Source: Zychaea mexicana (Eukaryota > Mucoromycota > Mucoromycetes > Mucorales > Lichtheimiaceae). Taken from it: a DNA stretch of 64,000 nt. The notes beneath the pieces were generated by a model that saw only the letters and a program-made list of their open reading frames with translations, was not told the origin of the DNA and did not search any database. Both the position numbers and the translations under genes were made by a program. The stretch is taken from positions 434,001-498,000 of the forward strand of contig NW_026516665.1 of NCBI RefSeq assembly GCF_025766255.1, read 5' to 3'. Every line of letters begins with the position of its first letter. Position 1 is the first letter of the stretch. Positions 12,277-27,899 of the stretch are shown here, one piece after another.

Positions 12277-15200
12277 TTGGAGATTTTTGTTGTCGCAAGT
12301 AACGTTTTAACCCTGACTGGGATACAAGTCGATCAAGGAGCTCATGAATACCGGGAGCGGTGCCCTTTTTATTTTTTCGTTCTGTGGCTTGGTGACCAAT
12401 CGGGTCAACAAGCTAAGTTAAATCATTTACTCGAAAAAGTCCAGCAACTGTGAGTGATCCATGTAAGCGGCACTTCCATGGTAATATTCTTATGCTTAGT
12501 ATAAAGGTACTTTAATTCCACATCAGTATACTCAATTTTTGAGTATGAGATAACCGTAACATCACCTGGATACTACTCTGTATCCCATTGCAGTCGAAAT
12601 TCGCTTTTTCCTATGCGTAAGCACAACCAAAACCCTTATTTTTGTCCATAACATATATTCGGATATTAATTGATTAATCAGTTATCAAGATTAAAGTATG
12701 TATTCTTACTCGTATTCTTTCTCGTTGGCGGATGGGATCCAAGATTTAGGGAACCGCTTTTCTTTAGAGCAAGAGGAAAACGCGATTATAGACGGCAGCG
12801 ACAAGTTCGATGAAAGGCTCTTACTCTTTCGACAACCAGACTGAGTCATTCTAGCTTATAGCTCAAATTCCGTTTTGTAAATATTTTAAGCAAGTAATCA
12901 TTGATTTTGATATTTTCAGTAATGGCTGTCTATGGGGCATGCATCTATTAACGCAACTATTGAGCGTGTACATGGCAAACATTTATAGAAACTCATGTAG
13001 AGCGTATGCGGATTATATAACTTCACAGAACCAAATAAGATCTAAGCTATTTTTTTTAATGTTCTGAATAGTAAACATATGTAGAAAACGTGTTTTCGCT
13101 ACTCTATTCGCCCTAGTTCGCATTCCACGTAGGTTTTGTGTGATAGAATACAGTTATTCCCTCCTTCTCCCGAGTAATACAAAAAGGAGAATCTGCTCTA
13201 TAATACATGCATGAATCGTCATCTGTATCTTTTTCACCAGCCATATTGGTTCAAGAGCAAGTCCACTCGTATATATAAAACACGCGTCTCGTAATTCTTG
13301 CAAGAGTTACATACAAGGTGCCTGCTAGGAGTTGAATAGCTGAATTGTCGTCTTGGTGCTCGAGTGTATGAAGCACGTTTTAAAGCGAACTGGTAGTCTT
13401 GTTTGATCTAAAATGTTGTTGCTCTCTGTACAACATATACTTTTGCTTACAATGTATGGAAGCTATTTTATAGGGCAATGTCGTAATGAACCAGGGCGGT
13501 CACTTCGTAGTGAAGTTTTGTCTGCATTGACGCGTTCCGTCAAGATGTCAAGTTCCAGGTTCAAAAGTCAATACCTAATATCTGAAAAGGCTAAAATGTC
13601 CTAATAGCGGCGGTGTGGGGCTCCTTAACACCATTATTTTGCACGTTGTATACAGTCAAATAGGAAGAGCAGACTGTAATTAATTGACTGTCTGATAATC
13701 TCGATACGGTTGCTCAATGGTAGGACGTTTAACTATTTGTAATGGTTGTTTTATAACCCCTGGTAGCGTAAAAGCATACAGGATGATGATGAGATGTGTA
13801 AAGTCGCCCGCGTATAATAGGCTTGACGCTTATCCTCTTTTCGTATGAGTGAATGTTATCTCTTCATTGCGAGAAACCGTTCAAGTTGGTTGATCTTGCA
13901 GTTTTCAATATCGATCCTACATAGAAAGATACAAACATATCGGAAGGAGAACAATGAGAGGAAGCACTGTCAAACCATGTACTAGGAGCTACCTGGTCCT
14001 CCAAATGCTTCTATCATTATTAAGCTCCAGAAAGATACATTATGCTTTGCCTTGACCTCACAAAACCTGCGGTATTGCAAGATATAAGTAATACATATGC
14101 CAGGCCAACCCCGGGGATGTAATCTGGATAATTCTTACCTTTTTTAAATTACAGTCAAGTATATCACTCTTGCATGATTTTCATAATGCTTAGGCGGCGA
14201 TGATTTAGTGTACATCAATCAATACTGTCATCACCAATCGTATGCATTTTTCTATCGATTTCTAACACTATACAAACGAATGTAAATCAACGTCATTCGT
14301 ATCTTTAACACAAGTCGACGAGTTTCTAATGAGATACAAAATGCATACATGCGGACAATCTTACTGTTGTATAAGCTAAATGTAATGCACGAAACTAAAT
14401 ATATTAAATACAGAAAATATTCTCGATTTGACATCATCATACGATCTTGGTTTATATTTAACGATAATGCAGCAGTACGACAACAAAACACACCACATCT
14501 TCCACGTTTTCGATGATATATATCAGTATTGTGTGTTCCGAGATTAGCTGATGCGTGCAGCACACCACAAATTTGTGCTTCCACTAAGAGACACTAAACT
14601 GACTCATTTAGGCTGCTGCATGATGCTGGAATCGTTGTATCGTACCACATATATTAACCAAGTTGGCTGCGTACTAAAAACAAAATTTGAGTTCAGCATG
14701 CTGCTGTAATAATGATCTGCCAGTTGGCTTACATGCTGCTGCCCTGCAGAAACAGCAGCAACAGCAACAGCTGCAGCAGTAGGATATACAGAAGAACAAT
14801 TGGGGAGTAAATCTTTGAACACCAATTATGGTACTGTCTATGATACATCATTCATTCTATCACGATACAGTAAATTTAACTTTCCTCACCCGCTGTTCTA
14901 TGCGAATTAGAAAAAGCAAATCCACAGTCATGGTAGTGACTCAAGTTTGTCCCTCAATTCTGCATGGGTGAAATGATGATTCTCCCTTTCGTTTCATCTG
15001 CAGCGATGGAGTGCAATGAGTGTAGTTCAATGCAATGCATTAAAGAATCGTCTTGCCTTTCTCTTTTGTTTAGCGACCCATATGCAAGGCGATCACTACA
15101 CTAGTCGACTTTCACAGAAGAGAGAGAGGGGGGGTGGAAAGGGAAGGAGGTTTCATCTAGAAAGAAAAGCGCAGAGTAGAGAGAAGGAGCCCCTTGCCGC

Positions 15201-15846
15201 TGAGTTGGCTTCTTCTGTATGAGAAAAAGAGATCTTGTTAAGGGATAAAGGAGTGCATTACCCAATGAGAAAATCTACGGGATCCATGTGCAGTGGGCGC
15301 GTCTTGTTCTTTCTTCTTCTTTCCTTTTGACCTTTCCAAATGCACAATCAAGTTGAATACACAAATCACGAGCGTTCCGGGAAGGCTCTGGCAAGGCTTA
15401 TACAAACGGAGTCACGCACGATACAATGCGGACAGACCAAAGAAGATCTCCCCCAACCCACAACCATACGACTCTACCGACCCTCCTCCTCCTTGGGGAA
15501 CGAGCCAAAGGAGTGCCTCTTTCGCTCTTCCTGTGTATATCATTATCAACACTCTTCCTCCTCTTCCGGCTTGCATATTATGCGGTCAGCTTTCCCTCTT
15601 TCTATCTCCTCTCCTCCTCCTTTCCCTCCTCCTAAGGCGGCATAAAATGAGTGTTTATCTCCGAGTTATCAAGTTAGCAATAATGGATATAGTGAATTTA
15701 TTGTAAGTATAGAGGAAGGGAGAACGATTGAAAGAAAAGAAAAGAAATAGATAACTACCATAAAATATAATGTCATACACAATAACTATAGGGAAAGGGA
15801 AATATAAATTATGCTATGGCGGGATTACGGATTGCCATTCCGATCT
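12277..15846. other. 3.6-kb intergenic region
   Basis: No supported gene. The first few hundred bases are the P1 promoter side. A Leu/Ala- or Gln-coding CTG/CAG-type microsatellite patch lies at about 14740-14785. On the minus strand at 14604-14700 a splice-like TTTTTAG is followed by a 21-codon open stretch ending in a stop, which could be the last exon of an unrecognised gene but has no supporting upstream exons. Near 15120-15215 and 15480-15640 are purine- and pyrimidine-rich tracts. Confidence 0.45.
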
Positions 15847-17406
15847 CTATTTTCCACCACGGAAGAGGTCTTGCACCGATCTACGCTTGCTCTTGGGGGG
15901 TGTGGCTGTGCCATTAGATCCAGAGCTAATTTTTTTTGCGTTTCCGTTGGTTGGCAGCTGGGGAACAGGAGGTGGGGTCACGTCAGTGCCAATTGAGAAC
16001 TGGTCTCCATTGTGAGGGAATGCAAAGTCGCTTGTGCTCAGAATACGGCTCTTTTCGGATGATGCCTGGTACTTTCTGACCTGTTCGGAAGCATGAGGAG
16101 AAGCAGGCGGCGTGGCTAAATGCTGCTTTGTGGCATTGTTGGTATTAGTGGAGGTGTTGGGCGTCGGCTCGTACTTGGTGTTTGGATTGGGTTCGTACTC
16201 CTTAATAACGGTTCGGGTTTGTTGCTGTGATTGTGGTTGCATTGGTGCCGCAGCCGGCGATGATCCGTTTGTAGCAGGAAGTTTGGCGTCGCCGTTTGTG
16301 GCACCATTATGTTGATGGCCGTTGCTGTTGGGTGCTGCAGCAATATTGCCGTTTTCGCTGTCGCTCTTTACGGATCCTCCGTTGACTTCAGGCTGTGCAG
16401 ACCCTGTGGCAGAAGCAATTTCTTCGTCTTCAGGTTGCTCGTCCGTTGACGAAAGAGCCTGCTCTGAATCAAGGTCGTTATTGTGCGACGATGCGCCAGC
16501 AGTCTTGTCATCCGCCGATTTCTCCGTTGCGGGGGGTGTGATCGTCGCGGGGTTGACTGCCTGATGACGTGCAGGAGGCGCTGCTGGCGTTTGCTCACCA
16601 GGAGGATAGTAGTACTCTTCTTCGTTTTGCTCGTTCATCCAGTCTCGCTGTTTTCTACGAGCTTCTTCAAAGATGGAAAACCAGTTTGTTGGAACATTGA
16701 CGCGCAATTGGCGGGTCCACAGATGCACTGGCGGATTGCCTGCCTCGTCGAATGCATCATATGCATCAAAATCGCCAGGAATATATCTAAACGGATCATG
16801 TTAGCCTGATCTTTTCGTTCTTATATCTCCCATACATGAACAATGATTAAAGAGAGAAAGAAGGGGACTACCCAAAGTAATTCTTACCTGGCTTCAGACC
16901 ATCGCATTGGGGTTGAGTCAGAGCCTGTATAGCCCAATATAATAAGGGGAATCAGTAAGATGAAGATTGAGTGCTTTTCCGCCATAACGGCGATGGTAGG
17001 CTCAAAGTTAAGAAATTAGAGAAAAAGTTTAACTTACGAAGCACAGCGAAACAGCACATATCGTCATCCCAGCCTACAGATGCAGAATACTTGTCGTGTC
17101 ATAAGTAAGACTCTATTAAAGTAGCGCCTTTGTTTTGATCATACCTTCAAACAGTGCAACAGACACGTTTCTAATCTTGACAATGTACAGTGAGCCTTGC
17201 TTCAGATCATCATGCTCGATAGGCTGCAGGGCAACATCCATTACCACAGGCTTGTGAGAGCCAAAGCCAAGTAGCTTTTTATTCTCTGAAGGCGGAGGTG
17301 ACATGATGGAAAAATTGGCTGCGGAATAGGCAGAATTGGACCATCGGGCCATACGGGCAGCTTCATCATTGCTGTTGTTGTTCTTCTTGCTCTTGCGGTC
17401 GACCAT
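15847..17406 (-). CDS. Unrecognised protein with conserved N-terminal half and disordered tail
   Basis: Four exons (17406-17145, 17073-17038, 16924-16888, 16786-15847) join in phase to 424 aa. I do not recognise the family. The N-terminal ~150 residues look folded: after a Lys/Asn-rich start come KPVVMDVALQPIEHDDLKQG, then LYIVKIRNVSVALFEGWDDD, then LWTRQLRVNVPTNWFSIFEE. The rest is disordered and rich in Pro, Ala, Asn, Gln and Ser, ending with a basic patch (PKSKRRSVQDLFRGGK). Short internal exons of 36 and 37 nt supply the conserved WDDDMCCFAVLR and STPMRWSEA segments. A TATATATATAG run lies about 130 bp upstream (near 17545). No signal peptide or membrane segment is seen. An adaptor or regulator role would be a guess. 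Confidence 0.75.
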
Positions 17407-19607
17407 GTTCTAATAAGGCTTATGCTATTGCTGTGAGTGTATGTAATCGACAAGAGGAATACGTCAGAGGATCAATCAAGTAAAATAGAAGACACAAGGA
17501 AGAAAAGAGAGAAGAGAAGCGAGCTCAGTCGAAAAAATGCATCAATATATATATAGACAGTTACACCCTTTGCATTAAAGCGTTGAAGGGCCAAAATAGT
17601 GACACGATGCAGGCCTTGCATCCTGATTTACCAACTTGTTCCAAAAATACACACTAGCATATACGCACAGGTACTTTTATTGAAAAAGAGACAGCAGCGG
17701 CAGTTGCTATGTCCACGATAACAGACAAGTACTCCACAATACACTCGTACGTTTCTGCTAACTACACATGCTCATCAATCTTGCAATTTGCACATACATC
17801 TTCAAGGACGAATTGAAAAGCATGCACTTGCTTGTTGCCAGATAGCCATTGGATATAGGGGTGGCGTCGCACATAGGAGGCAAAAAATGGCGCCGGAATG
17901 AGGCGCTGACGATGACCTTAACGAGCGAGAGCAAAAGACAAAAGTTACCCGGTCAAGACAAGCCTTTTCCGGGCAACCGAGAGGGAATAAAACACAAGCC
18001 CACCTGTGCGCGTGTCGGCGCTCTTCCAGTTTCTCTACTTTTTTGTTTTATTCCAGAAGCGCATAGTGCATTATTTATCTACTAAATATTGATACACAGT
18101 AGGAACAACACACCACACAGATTTATCACCAATACATCAGATGAAGAGCTGTATTATGTGTTGTGAGATGCAGAGAGTGTAGTCGATTTTCGTACATACA
18201 CAAAACTGCATCCTCTTCCCCTTTTCTCTCTATCGCTTGCGCGGTGTGATCCGGCCTTTCAGAAGAAAAAAGGCTCTAGTGCTAAACTGACTTTTTTCTA
18301 TCTTCTCAGCCAAAATGACTGCATAAAAAAGCGGTACAGACACAGGTACGCGGATATTTTGCAGATACTGCTGCTGGTGCTAAAGATGTCGTAGAGTGTA
18401 AAGTTGGTGTATGTATGTATATTCCTCTCCGTCTTTATCTGCCTCCCTTGTATAAAACAAGCTTTGATCGGCATTAAGGTGACGACCATGTACTTGATAT
18501 CTCTCTGTTTATCTTTCTCCCTCTTCTCCTTTTTTATGAGAAACTAAATTGACAATAGATACGCAATAAAAGGTGGGGTAATCATTACGGAGTATTCACC
18601 TACTACAATAGTAGCGCAGCATATACATTGCACTTTTAAACGAAGTCAAGGAAACGCTTTTGGGATCATCATTTTCAAGTCATACATTGCGTCTGATGGT
18701 GCAGCATGTAGAGAAAAAGAAGCCACATACACACAAAATCAGTGTTACATTTTGCAGACATCAAGTCCCTAAATAACTAATCCCCAAACCCACCCCCCAT
18801 ACATACAGGATCGGGAATTAAAGACAACACCGCAAAGCATGGGGAGTCCTACTCCTGCACCCAAAAAAAAAGAAAAGCCAAGAATCCAATATACTTATGT
18901 TAGAGATGATATAATGTGCAGTTGATCAATATATGTCTTTGGTGACGGTAAGCAGTTCACGGAGTTGATTTTCGAGAAAAAAGGATCCTGTTTGGTGTTT
19001 GACGGGCTAATATCAAACCTTTTGAGATTGCGCGTAATCACAAAAAACAAAAACAAAAGGAGAGTGTCTGTTTGGGGGGGGATGAAGAGCGAGAGAGATA
19101 GATGCATCAGATACTCCACATCGCATCACGTTCATTAGAGAAGATGTACACATCAAAAGCAGTAAGAAGAAATAAGCATCATTGATGAAGTAGCGGGAGA
19201 TGGATCAGCAAAAATTTTAATTGATGAGGTGCTGTTGTGGTTGCTGTCGACACTGCAAGTGTTTCAAAACATCCCGATCATGACAGATCAATAATTATAC
19301 TTTGTTTTTATCCCTTTTCTATTTTGTTTATGTTACTTTTGGGCGCCAGACTTTTTTTGACCCAAACCAGCGGACACATGAAGGCTGCGGGGAGGGAAGA
19401 GCACTCTCCACTTTGGACAGATATTGACGACGATAACACAAATACAGACTTCGTTTACAACTTTTTTGACGTAAGATGTTGTTATATCGTATTGAAGGTG
19501 TGAATTCCTCCGATCGCATTATAAGCCATTTTGGGTGCAGTTATCACGAACAGCCAATTGTTCCAAACTCTCTTTAGTTTTTTCTTTTTCCTCTTCTGCA
19601 CATAACA
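17407..19607. other. 2.2-kb intergenic region between divergent genes
   Basis: Promoter space shared by the minus-strand 424-aa gene and the plus-strand low-complexity gene. It contains CT- and GA-rich tracts (about 18210-18235 and 19070-19105) and a locally GC-richer patch (about 17860-18010). No gene or structured RNA is recognised. Confidence 0.45.
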
Positions 19608-20576
19608 ATGGATATTGCAGATCCATTTGTTGTGGACCACGAATTCACCTCTTTCATTGATCCGTCTTTTTTCGACGATAGCAACTTCACGGAAGACCCT
19701 TCATGCACTACTGACGACGCCCTTGCATTTGTTACGGCATCTGCTTTATCGACGACGACAACATCAATTCCGCTTTCGGACGAGCATGAAGAATCCTCCA
19801 CCACATCTTCAGCGTCGTTTACTGCGGAACCACCTGCTATGCAGGATAGGGCTTCAATCGTTTCAGCGCTGATCAGCCCTGCACCAATCGCACAGCAACA
19901 ACTTAACACCACAGATACTGATATTGCCACTACAACAAACCCCGAGCTTGAGTCTATTTACCACTTGTTATTTGATGACTTGGACCAACTTCTGGCTGAG
20001 GCATTGTTACACAACAGCAATAGTCATAGCAGCAACAAGGTCGCTGCTGCCGGAATGCATTGCCATGACATTGCCATGCCAACACACGACCAACATGTTG
20101 GGATGGCAACGTATTTTCAGCGACAGCAACAACAGCAACACCATCTCCAGGACAACACCAATATGGCGTATGCCAGAGCGCAGCTTCAGAAAACCTCCGG
20201 CATAAGTGCTGGTCACCACAACCGTCGTTCCCCCCAAGCACCTTCAAAAGACCGATCAATGCGTCATACTCGAAAAGACCAAGCAACAGCAGAGCAAAAT
20301 CGTACACAATCACCAGCACCTTTTGACATGGATGCAATACTGCGCGCTCAACAAGAGTTCATTCTCAAAAGGCAATTGGAAGAAGAGCATAATGGCGAAA
20401 AGCATCCGCCCAAACGAAGTCGCAAAAAGCAGAATAACAGCAACAACAACAACAACAACCATCATCCACATCCACATCACTACGACCATGATCACCAACA
20501 TCACAATCAGCACCAGAATCATCTTCATCTTCATCATATCCAATCATATAATCAGCAATATCACCACCAGCAATGA
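19608..20576 (+). CDS. Low-complexity, probably nuclear protein
   Basis: Single-exon reading frame of 322 aa starting MDIADPFVVDHEFTSFIDPS. Its acidic, Phe-rich N-terminus (FIDPSFFDDSNFTEDP) resembles an activation domain. A short helical segment follows at about 111-133 (LESIYHLLFDDLDQLLAEAL). A Gln/His-rich middle leads to another possible helix (FDMDAILRAQQEFILKRQLE), a basic cluster PPKRSRKK that could act as a nuclear localisation signal, and an Asn/His/Gln-rich tail. No DNA-binding domain is visible. The start has a good context (AACAATGG) after a pyrimidine-rich leader. Function unknown; a transcriptional co-regulator is an inference from composition alone. Confidence 0.7.
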   Translation: MDIADPFVVDHEFTSFIDPSFFDDSNFTEDPSCTTDDALAFVTASALSTTTTSIPLSDEHEESSTTSSASFTAEPPAMQDRASIVSALISPAPIAQQQLNTTDTDIATTTNPELESIYHLLFDDLDQLLAEALLHNSNSHSSNKVAAAGMHCHDIAMPTHDQHVGMATYFQRQQQQQHHLQDNTNMAYARAQLQKTSGISAGHHNRRSPQAPSKDRSMRHTRKDQATAEQNRTQSPAPFDMDAILRAQQEFILKRQLEEEHNGEKHPPKRSRKKQNNSNNNNNNHHPHPHHYDHDHQHHNQHQNHLHLHHIQSYNQQYHHQQ

Positions 20577-21046
20577 TAACCAACACCTGGGTGGAACTTG
20601 TTCGTTTCTTTAAAATACTACATCTTTAATATCATCAGCATGACTTCTCTTTCATTTACCTATCAAGGCACATTAAACTCATAATACTTGGGCTCTTCAT
20701 CATGTCGTGTGTACGATTAAAATATGCATATTTACATATCGAATGTTATAATATCCCTCCCTAATAACAACACAATAAGCCAGCTTTGTTTGCATAATAG
20801 ATGTATATCAATTTTTGTACGCTTTGATTTACATGTTTCAACCGAGTTGTGGTGCAACTTGACATTCAAGTGGGAAATGTACCAAGAACTGTGTATCTTC
20901 GGTCTTGTAAAATGACTCAATGTGATTGGTTTTTTCAGCCGACCAAGTTTGACGTTGTGCCTGCGGAAAAAAAGAAAAAAGAAAAAAAAACTCGTCTCCG
21001 CGATCCACATTACTTTTTCCTCCACTCCCCAACTCTGTACGCGATC
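20577..21046. other. Spacer with AlaRS promoter
   Basis: A 470-bp spacer between two plus-strand genes. It holds the AlaRS promoter, including a CCAAT-type element near 20922, and an in-frame upstream extension of the AlaRS reading frame beginning at an ATG at 20912. An antisense reading frame here runs over AlaRS and is discounted. Confidence 0.5.
20921..20931 (-). promoter_or_regulatory. CCAAT-type element upstream of AlaRS
   Basis: TGTGATTGGTT on the plus strand (AACCAATCACA on the minus strand) lies about 120 bp before the AlaRS start. This is the classical spacing and sequence for the HAP/NF-Y CCAAT-binding complex. An identical 11-mer lies about 125 bp upstream of the E1-alpha start (36105-36115). 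Confidence 0.45.
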
Positions 21047-24642
<3,596 letters not shown>

Positions 24643-24723
24643 AAAGATATTCTGTCACATAGCAAAATCAACATTTGTATTATTCCTCTTTTTTTGTGTT
24701 TATTTTTTTTTCTCTATTCTATC

Positions 24724-26618
24724 TCAACAAATAAACTGAAGAGACACATCGATGGGATGTGAACTAGACATTTGTGGTCGTTGGGAATATTTTTCACTGA
24801 GGATTTCTCGTAATCTGACAAGAAGTTCTTGGTATGATTGATCAGGATTTTCTCTTAGAGTAGCTGTTATACAGGTTATGTTAGTTGTTGCTCAAATACA
24901 ACAGTGGATGTATATCACATGAACGTGAAGAGAGAGACTTACTAGTAAATGCATAGCTCATAGCACCAGTTGCGACTTCGCCGTCTTGTGCGTCTGCAGA
25001 AGTTTGATGATCCTTGCAGCCCGAAAACATGACAACGTCTGCGCGCGAGCTATTTGTTCGTCTGTTTTCCCTGGCTACGGTTGACGCCTCTTTGAGTTGG
25101 CTAGGCAGTTCACTGATGAACATTTTGGCATTCTCTTTGTCTCCCGTGGCATAAGCAAAGCCTGCATGGAGGATACGTCTGCTGGCAAACTTGAACAAGT
25201 TATGGTCTTTGATTTCTCCTTGAGTCGAATAAATGTACGGTAAATCTAATGCCGTTCCCGAGTGGCAACTGTCGAAAATAGCCGTCAATCTAGCGCCTGC
25301 TGGCAGTGGTCGTACAAGCAGGTCGTGCATGTCCTATAAATGCCGTTTTAGTCCCGGTTCGTGTAGCACAAGCTCATTCGCCTTCAATTGTTGTGCTCCG
25401 TTTACTCACATCATCAATGATTTGTCCGGAATCTTCGTCATAGCGGTCAAAATCGACAGGATAAATGGTTTCACTAACATTAACAAGAAATTCAAATAAT
25501 TAAAGGAAGGAAAAGAAAACTCTTCAGGTTATAGCATGGTGTTCACTTACTCGAATCCATCGTATTCATCACCGCTTGTATCCCTTACTCTGCCGCCATG
25601 GCCACTGAAATGCAAGAAGAACCTATTCCCAGGAGAACATGCTATCTCTAAGTATACATTGATCACAAAACACTTTTTACATATTCAAAAGCTACTTACG
25701 AGTCGTTTTCTTCTGCATCTTCGACAAGCCATTGCATCGAAGTCAGAATATTCACCTTGGTTGGCATGCGGAGTGGATCGTCTGTCTGATCATCCGTCAA
25801 GATCCGCATATCCTCCTACAATAACAACCACCCGCCCCACCCTACTTGTAAGAAATCGGCTTGATGCGTACTTTCTTCTTTGACACACTAAAAAGTAATT
25901 CCTTTTTCCCTGTTATCCTATTTACCTCTTTAAAACCGTACAGCTCAATTAAAAACTCTTTGATGTTTTGTACATCATTTAAGCAACCTAAAAGTATGCA
26001 TCAATTTTTCGTGTCCGACCATCTCCTCGTCAATCAATCGGATATCCGGAACCTCAGAATTGATCCCGTGGTGCCACTACATACCTTTAAGCTCATTTGG
26101 GGTATCGAAATAGTTGATACCGATAAGTAGTGCTCGTTTACGTCCTTGGCCTTGATTTAGCAAGTTGACAGCATTTTCTGTTAGTCCATAAACAGAGAAA
26201 AGTATACCCAAAACAAAACTTACAGTTTGACAAGACATAATCCGGTGCAGGTTGATCTTTCATCAAGGGATGGACATGTAGTTCCAATCCGGTTTCGCTA
26301 CGAAAGGTAGGAACTAAAAAAACGATACAAGCACTCTTTTTTAGCCATTTAACCGAGCCGACATCTATCGTTGTTGTATGTGCTATAGGGCTATTTCTAC
26401 GTTTCTCTTGGTCTTTCAGCACATGTTTATACCTGGTGTACGTGGCGGCGTTGTCATGGATGAAGCCTGCATAAACATACAGATAGTAGTGCATATTATG
26501 AGATTTACGAAATAGAGTATACTAAAGTCTAAACTAACCACTTGCACCGTTTTCTTGTCTTCTCTCTGAAAAGATATAGCAGAAAAAATATACTTACGTA
26601 TTCTTCTGTGTCTGACAT
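24724..26618 (-). CDS. Metacaspase (caspase-like cysteine protease)
   Basis: Arg/Lys-specific cysteine protease of clan CD (C14B), linked in fungi to proteostasis and stress-induced death. Eleven exons: 26618-26598, 26565-26539, 26466-26433, 26313-26224, 26150-26085, 25987-25926, 25815-25700, 25622-25551, 25473-25410, 25333-24943 and 24863-24724, giving 360 aa. Motifs in order: [35 protein letters not shown], the catalytic His in HFSGHGG (H147), [13 protein letters not shown], the catalytic Cys in FDSCHSG (C207), and a C-terminal [13 protein letters not shown]. The N-terminal prodomain is short and lacks the Gln-rich repeat of many fungal type I enzymes. The exon 4-5 junction uses a distal AG (26151). 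The nearer AG would make a TAA at once, which could allow splice-based control. Confidence 0.94.
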
Positions 26619-27899
26619 GTTGTGTCGAGTTAAGCTTTTTCTTTTTAAAAGTCTGTAGAAACAAAAAAAAAATCAGAAAAGGGGCCGATCCCCTTTTATA
26701 GGGTTTCCGAAGGATACACAAGAGTGGAAAGGAAAAACGGACATGTTGCCGAAACAGACCATTGGTGCATGGATGCTGCGCATCGTCATCATACTTCACC
26801 ATAGTTCACATGACCTCTTCTTTTTCCGTTTTAACTGAGAGAACTAAACAGTAAAAAAAGCCGCATGTGCACCCAACTACATTTGTTTGTATCTATTACT
26901 ATGTCTGCACTTGTCAACATGCAACCTTATACTATTTTTCATCGAGTGGTGGTCTGACCGCGCAAGATGATCAGCATTAGCATCATCAGACAACCCATTT
27001 CTTATTTCTCTACAGGTGAAAATGCTTTTGTCGGCTAAGCAACACTACATCAAAACAGTGTACGATGCTAAGCCTGTTGCTTGCTTTCCTTTTGCTGCGT
27101 GTAATACTAAAGATTAGCCCGTTCATTTGTAGTATTGCAAAGTAACGGGACGCATTGAGCTGCTGCAGTTGCTAGCGATACTAGTTATAGTTCCTTGCTG
27201 TTGCATTAGCAGCGTTTACAGCTCTGAATGAAGATCTCCCTTCAATGCATTTGTGGTGAGAGAACATAAAAAGGTATAAAGTTGAAGCGTTTGAAATCAA
27301 GGCAACCAGTCAGTCGTTACACAGCACTAAAACAAGCATTAAATGCGCCGAGTTTTCGTCCCATCCATCCTTATATCATATGATGGTATCGACGAGTTAC
27401 AGAAAGTGACTTTGCTTTCCAAAAGGTGCTGCTAGAAAATTGTACAAAATGCTTGTAAGCCGTCAAGACGTGAGCACAGGAAAACTGTCTCTGAAAAACA
27501 TCCAGCTGCCATCCAAAAAATCTAGATTGCCGATATATCATATCTCCAAAATCTTGGAGATAAGTCGGTCTAGAGATAAATTGTTATACGCTGGAACTTT
27601 TTAGGATTAATTTTTCGGTAGTGATATGGTGCACCATATGTACATCATCTTCTGTCCGTCTCAACCACTATATATACGTATAGCAGGCACATATACATAC
27701 CATTCGCAATCAACCCGAAACAAATTTGCAAACAACAGTAGTATGTGTATACATCACAGATGCTAGATTCATATAACAGCAATTCTTGGTTGAGCTATTA
27801 CTACTTGCAGGAAGGTGTTTACTTTACGTTATTACTGAATGGATTGAAGCTGACAAGCAACAAAGGTCTCTATTTACATTGGGGGTTTTGTTCATTATA
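26619..27899. other. Intergenic, promoter side of metacaspase
   Basis: A 1.3-kb spacer. A perfect 9-bp stem with a 4-nt loop lies at 27541-27562. A TATAAA-like stretch (about 27274) and a purine-rich block (26640-26700) are present. No gene is seen, and the plus-strand open stretch at 27745-27960 runs antisense into the transcription-factor terminus. Confidence 0.4.
27541..27562. repeat. Short perfect hairpin
   Basis: Arms TATCTCCAA and TTGGAGATA are separated by AATC, giving a 9-bp stem with a 4-nt loop. It could be a protein-binding palindrome or chance; no element borders are seen around it. Confidence 0.4.

Noticed and set aside
14604..14825. Ala/Val-rich 73-codon minus-strand frame
   Set aside because: It spans a CTG/CAG microsatellite with splice-like sites. 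The frame looks repeat-driven and no adjoining exons were found.
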